In this document: piece after piece, positions 11,219 through 22,423 of the stretch
Layout: each line of letters begins with the position of its first letter
Position numbering within the stretch: position 1 is the first letter of the stretch
DNA from: Riptortus pedestris
Taxonomy: Eukaryota; Arthropoda; Insecta; Hemiptera; Alydidae
DNA: 64,000 nt
Assembly: GCA_019009955.1 (NCBI GenBank)
Contig: CM032232.1
Span: 136,792,001-136,856,000 of the forward strand
Direction: 5' to 3'
Program-made: the position numbers and the translations under genes
The notes under the pieces: model-generated
Told to the model about the DNA's origin: nothing
What the model saw: the letters and a program-made list of their open reading frames with translations, nothing else
Databases searched by the model: none

Positions 11219-11330
11219 TTGAACTGACCTCATTTTCGTCTCCTGGGTAGGATTGATGAACATTTGAAGAAAGTTTTCAAAAATCGCGTCATGAGTACGA
11301 TCTCAACAGCAGATTTCCCCTAAGGGAAAA
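10738..11330 (+). mobile_element. Helitron-like element, complete
   Basis: Starts TCCGCCACGCAGGGACTGCG and ends in the palindrome AGATTTCCCCTAAGGGAAAA (11311-11330). The (TA)n centre is at 11173-11214. Its palindromic end is fused directly to an inverted partial copy (next entry), with no intervening host sequence. Confidence 0.88.
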
Positions 11331-11440
11331 TTGAGGTCGTACCCATGACGCGGTTTTTGAAAAATTTCCTCAAATGTCATCCGACCAGTGGGAGGGGAGT
11401 TTAGAGGAGGGGAATTTTGAAAATTCTACAATATTAAGTT
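11331..11440 (-). mobile_element. Helitron-like fragment, fused head to head
   Basis: Reads TTGAGGTCGTACCCATGACG, the minus-orientation subterminal sequence, then jumps from the CAAATGTC position straight into CCGACCAGTGGGAGGGG, so the microsatellite and its flanks are deleted. Shares the hairpin with the copy on its left. Confidence 0.75.
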
Positions 11441-11658
11441 ATTATAGGTAATGGAGATTGTATTGGCTGATGTTATAATTATTCCATTATTTAGGTCTAA
11501 CACCTTTGACCGGTTATTCCATCAAACAATCAATGTTTTCCAAAGCCTCAAATCCACCTAGGAAAAAATAGAAATTTTCTATTGATTCTTTCACCAAGTC
11601 CCTGAGTTAATGTAATGGTAGTAAAATAAAAAATATTTACCAAATTTTATACTAAAAG

Positions 11659-12382
11659 TCCGTCACGCAGCAGCTGCGTAAACTAAGAATATTTCCATCG
11701 TTCTGTTATGAGACACTACTGATATCATATCATCATACCATTCTTTATTTCCAAATGAACATCCGATGAGTAGAAATAGGCGGTCTATAAAATATTAATT
11801 GACTACATCTGATTGATCTCAGAACCTCAGAACGTATTTGCGTGTATTACATCTAGTATAGCCCTGTCGAAAACAATATTGGGTATTTAAGCTTGAAATG
11901 AGACGTTTCATGATAAATTCGATTATTCATAAAGTACTATGACTAAAATTCTGGATTAACTGAATGCTGAAAATTGAAAAATGCAAAAATATCTGTTAAT
12001 ACTCAAGATAGAGAAAATGTATATTAGAAGACATTTTCAGAAAATTAAATTTACAACATGATTGGTTCTGTGTAAATTTCAATCCAATTCAATTAATCGG
12101 AGATATTTTGATTTTTCAACATTTTCGCCCTTTACCCCCCCCCCTCCCCCTTCCCAATTTCAGTCTATAAAGGCTATAATCTTTAACTCTACATGTTTTA
12201 TGAGTTTGGTAACTATCAAACGAAAATTGTGACCGCTAGATCGGTAAATGACAAGTGTATTAATATATATCATTTCGTATGGCCCTGATTTTCGACTCCA
12301 AATAGATAAGATCGATGAAGAATTTTTTTCGAAAATCGCGTCACGAGTACAACCTATATAGCTGATTTCCCTCAAAAGAAAC
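11659..12382 (+). mobile_element. Helitron-like element, diverged
   Basis: Starts TCCGTCACGCAGCAGCTGCG and ends near 12382 with a decayed palindrome (GATTTCCCTCAAAAGAAA). The body is recognisable (GACCGCTAGATCGGTAAATG at 12231-12250), but the microsatellite is reduced to ATTAATATATAT. An older copy than its neighbours. Confidence 0.8.
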
Positions 12383-12526
12383 CATGAGAAGAATTTGTAA
12401 TATTTATATAATAGTCAAACGGCCCATTTTATTCTTAAATTGCAGTGAGTAAGTTCGTATAAAATTCCAACCAAATCATCAATAAAAATTTCGAGTTTTT
12501 GTTCATTTTGTGAATACTGTTCGTAC

Positions 12527-12646
12527 CTTTGTGATCCTTCAGATGAAAGCGGTGTGTCACAACTCCTTGTAGTTCCTTGACTTGACGAAGGAGTCCTTGA
12601 CATCTGGTCGTCGTTGTGAGAGATAACTAATACTTGAGGAGGCTCT
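12527..12646 (-). CDS. CCDC66: CCDC66-like protein, exon 6
   Basis: A 120-nt exon between a TTTCAG acceptor and an AAAG|GTACGA donor. It enters needing one base and leaves with two, matching exons 5 and 7. It encodes EPPQVLVISHNDDQMSRTPS and then a Ser/Thr-rich tail with SCDTPLSSEGSQ. The region is predicted disordered with several TP sites. No domain is recognised in this part; it is assigned to the gene by phase continuity with the exons on both sides. Confidence 0.8.
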
Positions 12647-12779
12647 CTGAAACATAAGATAAGTCCCTAAATATTAAAAGTGTTAGATTAACTAGATGTA
12701 TTAATTATTAAAAAGACTAACACAAATAATGGTCATCATTTATATAGGTTTTTAGGTAATGCAGAACAAAAAAAATATT

Positions 12780-13020
12780 AAAAGAAATCAATAATAGAAT
12801 AACTCAATTACTGACTGGATATGGACCGACTAGAAGTTATTTACATAGATTTAAAATGATTGAATTCGCAGCTAAAGCATATATGACGGACGAACAGGAC
12901 AGATATACTACCAAATAACATTTCACTGTGAACTATTGGAAAGACCAAGTCAAGAACTTATAAAAAGAAAAATGATTGGTGGACAAATTTTGGCCCATTG
13001 AAAAGTACGACCTACTTATT
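12780..13020 (+). pseudogene. LINE fragment, C-terminal end of ORF2
   Basis: Reads ITQLLTGYGPTRSYLHRFKM, the pattern found after the RNase H domain of I/R1-type non-LTR retrotransposons, then, in another frame, CELLERPSQELIKRKMIGG. One or more frameshifts and stops; 5'-truncated as expected for a dead LINE insertion. Confidence 0.7.
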
Positions 13021-13028
13021 GCTTTTTT

Positions 13029-13120
13029 ATAGGTGACCTGCTTTTCTATGTCATTTATAGGTGACCTGCTTTTCTATGTCATTTATAGGTGACCTGCGTT
13101 TCTATGTCATTTATAGGTGA
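13029..13120. repeat. 28-bp tandem repeat, about 3.3 copies
   Basis: The unit containing AGGTGACCTGCTTTTCTATG repeats at 13031, 13059, 13087 and (partial) 13115, with a single T-to-G change in the third copy. Confidence 0.95.
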
Positions 13121-13328
13121 TACAAATTATAAAAAATTATGAAGGTAAATGTTGTAAAAAATTAAAGTAGAACTAATCTTTTATTTTTGTTTTTTGATGA
13201 TGATGACATGTTAAAAATATCTTACACTCCCGTTATTTTTTATTTTAGTTTATTATTAATTTGTATTGGCTCTGTTATTGACTATTCTTCACATTATTAC
13301 AAATATTTTTCATACCACCCTGGCTAGA

Positions 13329-13405
13329 AAAAGGTGGTAACTTGTAGATAACCCGTCCTAATTAGCCTGAGTTCCAAAAAGTGGACGTTAATAAATAATA
13401 ATAAT
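13329..13405 (+). mobile_element. SINE tail fragment
   Basis: Contains TAACTTGTAGATAACCCGTC and ends GTGGACGTTAATAAATAATA with TAA repeats, the shared tail of the tRNA-derived SINEs in this window. Confidence 0.65.
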
Positions 13406-14700
13406 AACAAATATTTTTCTTATATTTAGTTACTTGTTAGATGGATTTTATATTTATATGGCATTTGTGTATAAGAAAATCTATTTCGTATTTTATGTAA
13501 AATTATTATTGTAAATTACTCACTCCAATGTATGTAGTATTAAAATATAATAAGTATATATGAAGAGAATTATATACATATACTCGTATTCCCTCATTTC
13601 AGGGATACTGAACTGAAGGGGAAAACAAAATGTTAGATTTACTAAATGAGATAACCTAAACCTTAAGATAACTTTACCGATATCAGCTGGTCTTGTCAGT
13701 TCTAAAGTAGCTTGACTCTCCCTTTATCGTCCACCCGAAGACTGAATAGTGAAAGTGACTTATGTTGGTGTGGCACGATAAAGCCAGAAATTCTAATTCA
13801 AGGACGCGCAAAAACTTGCATGAAACTGTAATTTACATAATGGCATTGTTGGAATGAGAAGTCTCATATTATATCAATCATAAAAAAATATTCAGGAAAC
13901 AGGTTCGGCACCAGAATACAAAAAAAAATGTAATAACACTCCGAAATAAATTTAAAAAGAGGAGAGATAATGTTTTTCAAACTAATACCAGCAAACGAAG
14001 TATATGTCTTCATTAATCAATCCCATTAAAAGAAATCTTTAGTTGACAAAATGCTACCTGGTTGACGTACCAAGGTTACACCCAACATTTTATTTTATGC
14101 ATCGTCTCACCCATTGATTGACTTCGTTAATTCAAGACAACCAGTTAAAGCAACATTTCTAGTTATATTGATTTTTAGCAAGATTTTTATTTTAACTTTG
14201 TACTTACTTCGATTTTGATTGAATGATGTTATTTTGTGTATTTATTTATTAACGTCCACTTTATGAATGATAGTAGTACGTTTTTCGTTCTAAATTCCAT
14301 ATTAGAATTAAATAAATATTACGTGATTATATCTTAATAAATCAATCATTGAGTTATTTTAACCGCATAATATTATCATTGCTTTTAAAATTCTTAGCAT
14401 GGTCATTAAAAAAATTCATTCACTCCTGCCATTAGTTAGTTACAATCTGAAAATCACATAGAAATATAATTCATTTCATGAGACTGGCTAATTGTACATA
14501 GTACATCTGAAATGTGAATGCTTATGGTCCTGAAAATGTGACAACTATAAGGCACGGAACATGAGGGGCGGTGCCTCAACTATCCGAATTCTAAAAATTC
14601 TAGAAAATCTGTTGTTAAACCTGCAAACACCCACGAATTTATAAACAAAGCATTTGGAGTGAAAATATTTTTTCTAAGTTTATCGAATATTTTATCAGAT
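13406..14700. other. AT-rich intron, little recognised
   Basis: Intron between exons 5 and 6. A short inverted SINE-tail fragment (TTATTTATTAACGTCCACTT) lies at 14241-14260. No other feature I can support. Confidence 0.4.
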
Positions 14701-15506
14701 TTAGGAATTCTTACATAATGGGCGCAGGTGACCGTGCGCGTTGAAGCATAGGTAGATCTTTCACAAAAAGCTGAAGGTAAAAGTAGGTGAAAGTTCGATC
14801 TCCGTCAAGGGAGAACATTAGTTCATGAGTTCTCTACCAGAACGCGCTAATGTCTCAGTGCTTTGGATCAGCGGAAGTCTAACAAGTATATACGGTTGAT
14901 AGCTCTTCGGGATAGCTAAAGAAAAGGAGACAAAGACGTACGACCGGTCACTTAATGTCCGTGGGAATACACGAGATATCCTGCTAGGAATCGGCAAAGC
15001 CTACGTCATCCGTAAGATGCCCGTTAAGTAATACCTACTAGACTATTACTGGGACTAATATGATATCAATGTTGACGAGGACTGGCTTATTTCAAAGTAC
15101 CCTACAAAAATTGCCCATGGAAAATCTGGTACACCTTACTTAATGTTCAGTATATGCCTAAATGGAGTCAAGACAAGACATGTTTTGAGGGGTTGAGAGA
15201 TTATTTTACACAACTCTTCAAGACAATCTACTCTACTATTACTCAACTAGCCTGGCGAAATTAAGAGGAACTTGAATGGGGTCCATGAAAGTTTATTCCA
15301 ACACGGCATCGCAACAGAAACTAGTAGTGCGTTGAGAGGTCAAGATATTCAGAAAAACTTGAGTCATGGACTAATGAACCACACCAAATGAGAACCTCCC
15401 CCCCCCCCAAAAAAAACGCTTAATTGGAATATGACCGTATTCTCCGTTATGGTAGTCTACCAACGGACACTTGATTTCTCAAGTTATTTTTTGAAAGGAT
15501 ACTCAC
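14700..15506. repeat. unidentified repeat, less AT-rich
   Basis: A block whose right part (about 14990-15240) shares ordered motifs with 8150-8260. It contains a C-run and A-run at 15398-15416. No protein similarity seen; possibly the untranslated part of a retroelement. Confidence 0.35.
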
Positions 15507-15674
15507 TGCATACTCCTCTGTATCCAGACCGGCGTGGCCGGTTGGATCCTGGGTAAAGGTGGTGGAGGCAGCGTGGCAGAAGGTTCCCAAAGATGGCCGA
15601 CACCGACTCCTCGGTCACCCCACTTGGCTCGCTCTTCCCGACCGCTGCCGCTCGAGATGGAGTCTGGCGTTCTT
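15507..15674 (-). CDS. CCDC66: CCDC66-like protein, exon 5
   Basis: A 168-nt exon between a TTCTAG acceptor and a TGCA|GTGAGT donor. It enters needing one base and leaves with two. It encodes a disordered linker: RTPDSISSGSGREERAKWGD, then GHLWEPSATLPPPPLPR and TPVWIQRSMQ. The Pro run could bind SH3 or similar domains, but I see no named motif. Clean splice sites, matching phases and a clear rise in GC over the flanking intron support it as coding. Confidence 0.85.
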
Positions 15675-16177
15675 CTAGAATGTAAAAACAGAAAACGTAT
15701 TTGGAAGTTAATTTACAGTCAGCCTTAGACGTAAGAAGTGACCCGAGTATCCATTCATTCCAAACCTTTTTGTCATTCCTAAACCATTTTGGAAAGAAGA
15801 CTTTTATTTTGGTCGAAACTAGCTTCGAGAAAGATGTCCACGCAGGACTGAATCATTAAGGCTTCATAAGGTAGCCACAGGATGTGTGCTTCTCTAGCCC
15901 TTTGGTGGCTATGGACTGATATATTAGCGTGTTTAGAGATGGATTCCAAAGGACTATTTTATCAGTACTTCCTCTATAACCATCTGTTGACTTTTTATAG
16001 AACCTGCAGTGCCCTTCGAAGCCGACGGATGGCATAAAGCATTTATAGCTTCCCTGTACTGGGATCCCTACACCAACTTCGGCCTTTTTCAATTCATCAC
16101 CGGTTTGCATAACCTGCAATTTGCCATTGAATATTTAGTTTGTATATTTTCTGCTTTTCAAAGGAATAGTCGAGTGC

Positions 16178-17313
16178 TTCAAAATGTCTAGACAAACCGA
16201 TTTGTAGAAGTTGTAATGAAGCTCTGACAGTTAAACATATACTGACTGACTGCAGGCAACGCAATTACTTACAGATACCACATAATTTACACGAACTACT
16301 GACAAAGGGGAGTCCATACATAAATACAATTCTCAAACATTTAAAGACTATACACATCTATTCAAAAATCTGATACATTTTAAATTTGTTTCACATTTTT
16401 ATTTTTACAACATTTTTGGATGCAAAAATAAACATTTTATCTAAACCTCAATTTTTTTGTTTTCAAGTTTTCACTCACTTGAGTGTGTATTAAGGAGTTA
16501 CAGAGTTTTATGTAAATAGTCACCTAAACCAACTTATATTTTATCAAAACCTTAATAATTTTAAACTTCTTTTATTCATTTTATATGCCAATTTAATTTT
16601 AACTATCGATTTACTTATTTATTTATTGAATATTTAAATATTTTATTAATGATTTCCCTATTGCCCAATATCATTAGTTTCGATTTTCAGTTTTGTACCT
16701 AGTTTAGAATTTTGTCTTTATTTGTTCCCTCGTTCATTTATTTTGTTCTTTGTTGTGTTCCATTTTTATTTTTTGATTTCCAATCTTTTATGTTTTTTGA
16801 TTCTCCATGTTTTATGTTCCTTTTGTGTTCTATGTTCCTTTTATGTTTTGTGTTCCTTTGTGTTCTATGTTCCTTTTATGTTTTGTATTCCTTTTGTGTT
16901 CTATGTTCCTTTTATGTTTTGTTTTCCTTTTGTGTTCTATGTTCCTTTTATGTTTTGTGTTCTATGTCCCTTTTATGTTTTGTGTTTTATGTTCCTTTTA
17001 TGTTTTGTGTTCCTTTTGTGTTCTATGTTCCTTTTATGTTTTGTGTTCTATGTCCCTTTTATGTTTTGTGTTCTATGTTACTTTTATGTTTTGTGTTTTA
17101 TGTTCCTTTTATGTTTTGTGTTCCTTTTGAGTTCTATGTGCCTTTTATGTGTTGTGTTCCTTTTGTGTTCTATGTTCTACGTATTTATGTTTTGTTAATT
17201 TTGTTTTTTTTTTGTATTGTTTTGTTTTTATTTGAGTTTTGTTTTGTTTTTTAAGTTTTATTTTAGAGCAACATCGCCAAAGCTGCGAAGCTGAAATAAA
17301 TTAATAAATAAAT
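16178..17313 (+). mobile_element. LINE 3' end with expanded minisatellite
   Basis: The 3' end of a non-LTR retrotransposon: a reading frame with CRSCNEALTVKHILTDCRQR, the cysteine-histidine motif found at the C-terminus of I/Jockey-type ORF2, then HELLTKGSPYINTILKHLKT and a stop near 16370. The 3' untranslated part holds the minisatellite at 16800-17190 and ends GCCAAAGCTGCGAAGCTGAA followed by an AATAAATAAATC-type tail at about 17313. The 5' part of the element is missing. Confidence 0.7.
16800..17190. repeat. 18-bp / 36-bp minisatellite
   Basis: Alternating 18-bp units TGTTCCTTTTATGTTTTG and TGTTCCTTTTGTGTTCTA with single-base variants. Because the unit is a multiple of three and contains no stop, all three plus-strand frames stay open and give Phe/Cys/Val/Tyr-rich repeats; these are not genes. 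Confidence 0.95.
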
Positions 17314-18339
17314 CAAAATGTCTGGTAAAAGAATTTTGGTTTGCGATTATGAGTGAAAGTTAATGTGATTCGTTTTCAGATTACGATGAGGATCCTGAAG
17401 ATAGATACCGAAATGTGTCTGATGGTGAAATGACTGGAACTAGTTAAAAAGAACATAATTAAAACAACTGGAATTGAAATAATACTATTAGCACTGGAAC
17501 GTAAAACGTTATCACAAAACTCCACAAAGACTCCGGCACCGCCCGAGTACTACGCAGCCTAAAGGCTAGACAGCTAATCCATCACAAATGGGTTTCTTGT
17601 CTACTAACAATTATCACTTACAAAGGGAACGTGCATAAATGAATCGAATAAAACCATGTATAAAGATGAAATTACACCCATAAAATAGTGAATTTGTGGA
17701 GGCCTTAGCTGCACTGATACGGCGCTGGTGGCAACGGGTCTGTGACACATTTCCCAAGGCTACAATAACTGAAACCATTTACAACTCCACCCAAGACTTA
17801 ACATGGACCAAGACTATTTCTTGTGTCCAGCACATGCACCAATCAGTAGGGCGATTTCGGTCCAAGAACACAGGCCTCTTGAAGTCAATAAGAACATCCT
17901 TGGAAAACCTAGAACATTCGATCTTGCACACGCGGATCGTGGTTTGGCAACTTCCTTCACATACATTTTGTATACAATCTGGTATTTTCAGGCCCTTCCA
18001 TTAGAATGCTGATGATATCCTCACAGTAGGTCCCAAACGCATTTTGTAGAATCTGTCATCTAGTAAAGTTTACTCTTGAGACAAGTCGGTCCTTTCTCTT
18101 TCACGTAAGTGTCAATGATCAACTAACGATTTGGCTGTGCTTTGCACTCCGTTTACGTTTGAATCTAGGAAGTTCTATTCCAAGTGTAAATCATATAATT
18201 TTTGAAACATGGCTGTATAAAAACCTTATTTACAAATTCAATATTGAGTAACAATAATCGGGCTTAGATGTGGTAGGATATTTTATAGTCTTCTATTTGA
18301 GTAGAGACGCAACACATGTGTGCGTGAGAGCGAACTTAC
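17314..18339. other. intronic sequence, no gene supported
   Basis: Two plus-strand items were considered and not accepted: an acidic stretch near 17381-17446 (YDEDPEDRYRNVSDGEMT) after a TTTTCAG, and an open frame at 17696-18004 without recognisable features. Both run antisense inside the intron between CCDC66 exons 4 and 5. Confidence 0.35.
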
Positions 18340-18461
18340 CTACGAAAGTGCGGTAGAGGCCAGCCCGGAGACTTGGGCCAAGGCTCGCTAGCATTGTAGT
18401 CAAGACCGGCCGAGTCGCTAGCGTAGCCAGAGGTGTCGCCTCCCCCGGCCTCCTCTTCCCC
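18340..18461 (-). CDS. CCDC66: CCDC66-like protein, exon 4
   Basis: A 122-nt exon between a TTTTCAG acceptor and a CGTAG|GTAAGT donor, both near consensus. It enters at phase 0 and leaves with two bases. It encodes GEEEAGGGDTSGYASDSAGL, then DYNASEPWPKSPGWPLPHFR, a low-complexity, acidic-then-aromatic linker. Markedly more GC-rich than the surrounding intron. Phases match exons 3 and 5. Confidence 0.85.
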
Positions 18462-19346
18462 CTGAAAAGTAAAATTTAATGTTTGTAAACACAACAAAAA
18501 TTTTGGCTCCTGATGGGGTGCTGAGAAACGTACATTAATTGAATTAGGCTCAGACAATATCTGCTTTTGTGTCAACTATATCTAGGATAAGTCCAAAGCA
18601 TTATCAAACTTGACAAAATTGTACACTCTTTAATCTGGATATAAATATTTTATGACATTAGGTACTTATTGTTAAGTATTCAAACAGCAAGGTTATTACG
18701 TCGATCTAAATCAGCTGACTTGTCCCACCGTCCTTTGTATGCACTTTAACACAGCTAGTGGAAAATCCTATGAAAGGATATAACGGTGTATATTACCTCA
18801 GAGTAATTTATTTTCTCTTGATGAGGCTTCACGCGTATCCGAAACCAGTTGAAAATGATTTTAATAATCATTTGATCTTTTTCTTACCTTGCCTCTTATC
18901 TCCAATTCCATTTTTGCTTCACCATTCCTCATCATCTTAAGATGAAATTATACAAAGGATCTCTGTCATCATTTCTTCATATGATAACAATTTTAAAACT
19001 AACTTTTATTATCGGTGCAAGATCAATTTGATATACTTTAATTTATTACAAAGTCAAAGTTTAACTATTATAAATAACTCTAGTTCTTTAAATTGTTTGC
19101 TATAAATAAAACTACTTAAAATCGTATTTCAATATCTTCTGCAGTGTCTTGAAAAGGAAAAAGAAATCTCTCTCCTCTTAGAATGTATTACTGAGTGTGA
19201 GTCACGAAAGGTAACGAAATCTATATTCTGCATAATATAACACAATTGGGTTATGTTGTTTACAGCTATTTAATTAATAAAGTAGAGATAATCCAATGTC
19301 ATCAGAATACATCCAAAGAATATTGATATACTATATATATTTGTAC
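18462..19346. other. AT-rich intron, nothing recognised
   Basis: Intron between CCDC66 exons 3 and 4. No repeat family or open frame that I can support. Confidence 0.4.
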
Positions 19347-19449
19347 CTCGTAGCTGTTTCCGATCGGAGGGAGGCTGGGAGTTCTTCTTTTGGCTTGTGG
19401 TTCCTCTTCCCTGTAAATAGGAAGGTCAACGCTTGACTTGAATTGACTT
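19347..19449 (-). CDS. CCDC66: CCDC66-like protein, exon 3
   Basis: A 103-nt exon between an ATTACAG acceptor and a CGAG|GTACAA donor. It enters needing one base and leaves at phase 0. It encodes SQFKSSVDLPIYREEEPQAK, then RRTPSLPPIGNSYE: a basic and proline-containing linker. No domain recognised; assigned by splice phase with exons 2 and 4. Confidence 0.8.
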
Positions 19450-19912
19450 CTGTAATAAAAAATAATTTATATTTTAAATATAATATTTATATGTATTTTA
19501 TGCAAATATTCGTTGAATATTATTAATTTATTATATTCATATATAATATAAAAATATTTTATTAAATGTATTTTTAATTTATTATATTTACAATTTTTTA
19601 TTTATAAATAATAACTTATTTTGTTCATTTATTTGGAGCATTCGTTACTAGGCGAAATTTAAAATTTAATATTGAACAAAAACAAAAACGTCAAGAAAAC
19701 CATCAACAGCGATAAAAAAAAAAATAACAACAATATTACATACAAAAACATCAACAAAAATAACAAACAACTTCAACAACAGCAACAAAAAACATCAACA
19801 ACAATAACGAAAAAAAATCAACAATAATATCCAATGAAACAAATGGAACAATAACTTTAGCGAAAAAAAGTAGAGCTAAAAAGAAAAATGTATAGTTGAA
19901 CAAAAAAAGGTC
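19450..19912. other. very AT-rich intron
   Basis: Long A/T stretches and an irregular CAACAA/AAC-rich stretch at about 19680-19850. Nothing else recognised. Confidence 0.4.
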
Positions 19913-19917
19913 CGATC

Positions 19918-19956
<39 letters not shown>

Positions 19957-20827
19957 ATGTAATATAGGTACCGCTGTTTGAATGTTACCAAAGTCGATAT
20001 TTAAAAGTTTTATGTAAAAAAAGAAGGATCAAGTTCTTTAATGGCTTAAATTGGACAAGTGGCTGGGAGGATTAGGAGGGAGAGAATTTCGAAAATTTGA
20101 ATGGAAATTAAATTACCTGTAAATGTTGTTATATACATATTTTCATTATTATGAATATTAACCGAGTTTTGGATTTTTTTTTTAGCGTTCAGCCTTCAGA
20201 AAACCCCACTCGTACTGATGTCATGACAACAATAAGCTGTTATATCATGAATCTCTTTATTCTAAATTTAAAGACCAAATATTGTTTTTATAAGACTTTT
20301 ATTATTTGAGATGATTGCAAAATCGTAGTGCGGTTACGTCATCAATTATGGTTTTACGTTCTTGTCTCTAAAATGTTCATTTGATCTATACCATGTCCGA
20401 TATTTAACTTTTTCAGTCAACTCGAAAGATCATACTTGTTATTGGCAGAAATCACACCAGGAATAGAGGGCTGATTCGAAAATTCAAAATATCTGAATTT
20501 CAATGGTGGCAAAGTTGGACTGAATAGATAGCTACAAACCTCCTAGGACTATAGATCTGGAACGTAACTAAAGAATGTAAACAATATAGCAAATTTTATG
20601 GTTTTTTGTAATCTAGGAAGCATCAATAGTACTAACATCACTGACAATGATATTGATGCTCTACAATTGTTGCTCTATCTAGTTTTTTTCTAAATTCAAA
20701 TATTAAGAGACTACAATAATTCATACTTTCTAGTTTTCAATCCGAATATGTGGTGAGATGAGGTCACTAGTGTATCACACCAGCAAGTGGGAAATCTGCT
20801 TAGTTTACGCAGCCCCTGTGTGAAGGA
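19913..20827 (-). mobile_element. Helitron-like element, long, palindromic end lost
   Basis: Starts at GGTCCGATCAAAATTATATA, the left flank of the microsatellite in reverse orientation, and ends CAGCCCCTGTGTGAAGGA at 20827. At 915 bp it is longer than the 630-730-bp copies because a module (AAACCCCACTCGTACTGATG to CTGATTCGAAAATTCAAAAT, about 20200-20490) extends the body. Similar modules occur in the copies at 39290 and 63225, suggesting a longer subfamily. Confidence 0.8.
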
Positions 20828-20905
20828 CTAGACTGTTTATCGAAAAATCGGCAATTCCAACTGTTACCAAGATTTTCGACTTAATTATTCTACCCTATAT
20901 GATCT

Positions 20906-21000
20906 ATTTATTTATTAAAGTCCACTTTATGCTACTATGACTAATTGGGGCGGGTTATCTACAGGTTACCACCCTTTTCTAGCCAAGGAGAGAGATGGTT
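20906..21000 (-). mobile_element. SINE tail fragment
   Basis: TTTATTTATTAAAGTCCACT followed by GGCGGGTTATCTACAGGTTA, the shared SINE tail in reverse. Confidence 0.65.
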
Positions 21001-21416
21001 CTATAAATGTTACTCTCCTAGGACCCCTTTTTGGTTAGCTTATGAGTGAGACCTTGCACGACTCAAAAAGAACCATACAATTTTGAAATTTCATATTTTG
21101 AATTTTTGTAATTTCTAATTGAGCACATCCCCTTTTGATTGAAATCATCAGGGGATTGCGAGGGTTATGTGGGGGGGAAATAAGAATTTCCGAATTTCTC
21201 CATACGTGTTAGAGGCACAAAGATAGTCTTTATTGTTTTTCATATAACTATCTATGAATTATGTTCTAAGGTATTTTTCTGTCCTTCTAAATCATTTTCA
21301 AGTCTAATAATTTTAAATGAAATGAAATCAAACATTTCTTTTTTAAATTTTATTTAACCGAAAGACAAGGAAGTCATCTGGTGCCAACATCAGATTTTTT
21401 CCATTTTAAATTAAAT
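21000..21416 (-). repeat. dispersed repeat, inverted copy at 28551-28935
   Basis: Ordered matches (GAGCACATCCCCTTTTGATT at 21120-21139; AAATAAGAATTTCCGAATTT at 21178-21197; ATGAAATGAAATCAAA near 21316-21331) recur in reverse complement at 28551-28935, together with the adjoining SINE. Confidence 0.7.
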
Positions 21417-21636
21417 TATTTATTACCGTCCACATTTTGCAACTAAGGCTAATTGGAACGGGTTATCTACAGGTTACTGCCATTTTCCTACCTGGTTGTG
21501 ACTAAGGGTTTTATTTAATGAGTTCGTCACTAAATAAATTTCTATTTGCCCAGGCGAGAATCGAACTCGCCAGTCTAGGTTTACAATGTGAGATTAAAGC
21601 CAACGTTTTAACTCACATGGCTAACCTGAGCCCTCC
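21417..21636 (-). mobile_element. tRNA-derived SINE, full length
   Basis: Read on the minus strand: head GGCTCAGGTTAGCCATGTGA (A-box region), B box GAGTTCGATTCTCGCCTGGG about 60 bp on, a body with AAATTTATTTAGTGACGAAC, then the tail GTAGATAACCCGTTCCAATT and AATAAATAAT. The best-preserved SINE in the window. Confidence 0.8.
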
Positions 21637-22049
21637 TATATGATTTAACTTCTTGAAGATAACGGTCAAACTTAATATTTAGCAGTTTACTTACCCAAGA
21701 ACTGGAAGTACCATTTTGACAGGACCTTAGTACTGTCCTACTGGGGCATGACTGACAATAGACCGGAAGAGAAGCAGTCCCGGAAATGAGGTAAGCCCCT
21801 GCACAAAAGCAAACTCTAGCGTCCACTTAGAGAGATGAAAGAGTTGGTCAATCAATGAACTAATAAAGAATTCATTAAGGTGTCTCCAACATGTCAAATC
21901 ATAAACGAAATAAGGAAATGATTATTCATGACCTAGTTGCTAGCGATTGAATTGACAGATAGGCTTTCTGTAAACATTTATACGTCAACTTAGGCATTTA
22001 TGTGGGTCATAATAAGGAAGCTTTTACAGCGAAGTTTCAAAAAAGAAGT

Positions 22050-22423
22050 GGGGCATCTCTAATCTTGTGTTTGTTGCCACTTGAAAGGTGGTCATTATTG
22101 TTTGATCGTTAACAAACTCGATGTTTACGCGAATCGTGCAGAATTTGAGATGGGGCCAGGAAGTGGGGGGGAGGGGTTCACAGAGGGGGGATACAACAAT
22201 TCAAACCGTCTCCGNTTATTATGGGTCGAACGAATTTTTAATTTTCCTCCCCTCTAACACCACACCTCCCCACGGTCTCTGATTTCAGCCGTTGGCGAAT
22301 TTAATTTTTACTTTTTGCACGAAGTGTGGTATTGACTAGGAATGAAGCATATATATTATGTCGTAAAATCATAAATGATGGCATTTCCCCTGCCATCTTT
22401 GAACGAACCTAACGAATCAAAAG
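22050..22423 (-). mobile_element. Helitron-like fragments, degraded
   Basis: Up to about 22230 the sequence follows the family body in reverse orientation (TGTTTGATCGTTAACAAACT at 22099-22118, then G-runs). After the ambiguous base N at 22215 it switches to plus-orientation body sequence (CCCCTCTAACACCACACCTC). A junction between two copies or an assembly artefact. Confidence 0.6.
22215..22215. other. single ambiguous base (N)
   Basis: The only N in the window; it coincides with the orientation switch inside the Helitron-like sequence. Confidence 0.98.

Noticed and set aside
16712..17254. Three overlapping plus-strand frames of 107-180 codons rich in Phe, Cys and Val
   Set aside because: They are all readings of one 18-bp minisatellite whose length is a multiple of three; no start context or domain.
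17340..17450. Acidic plus-strand exon after TTTTCAG
   Set aside because: Only about 22 codons before a stop, no upstream partner exon, and antisense inside a well-supported intron.
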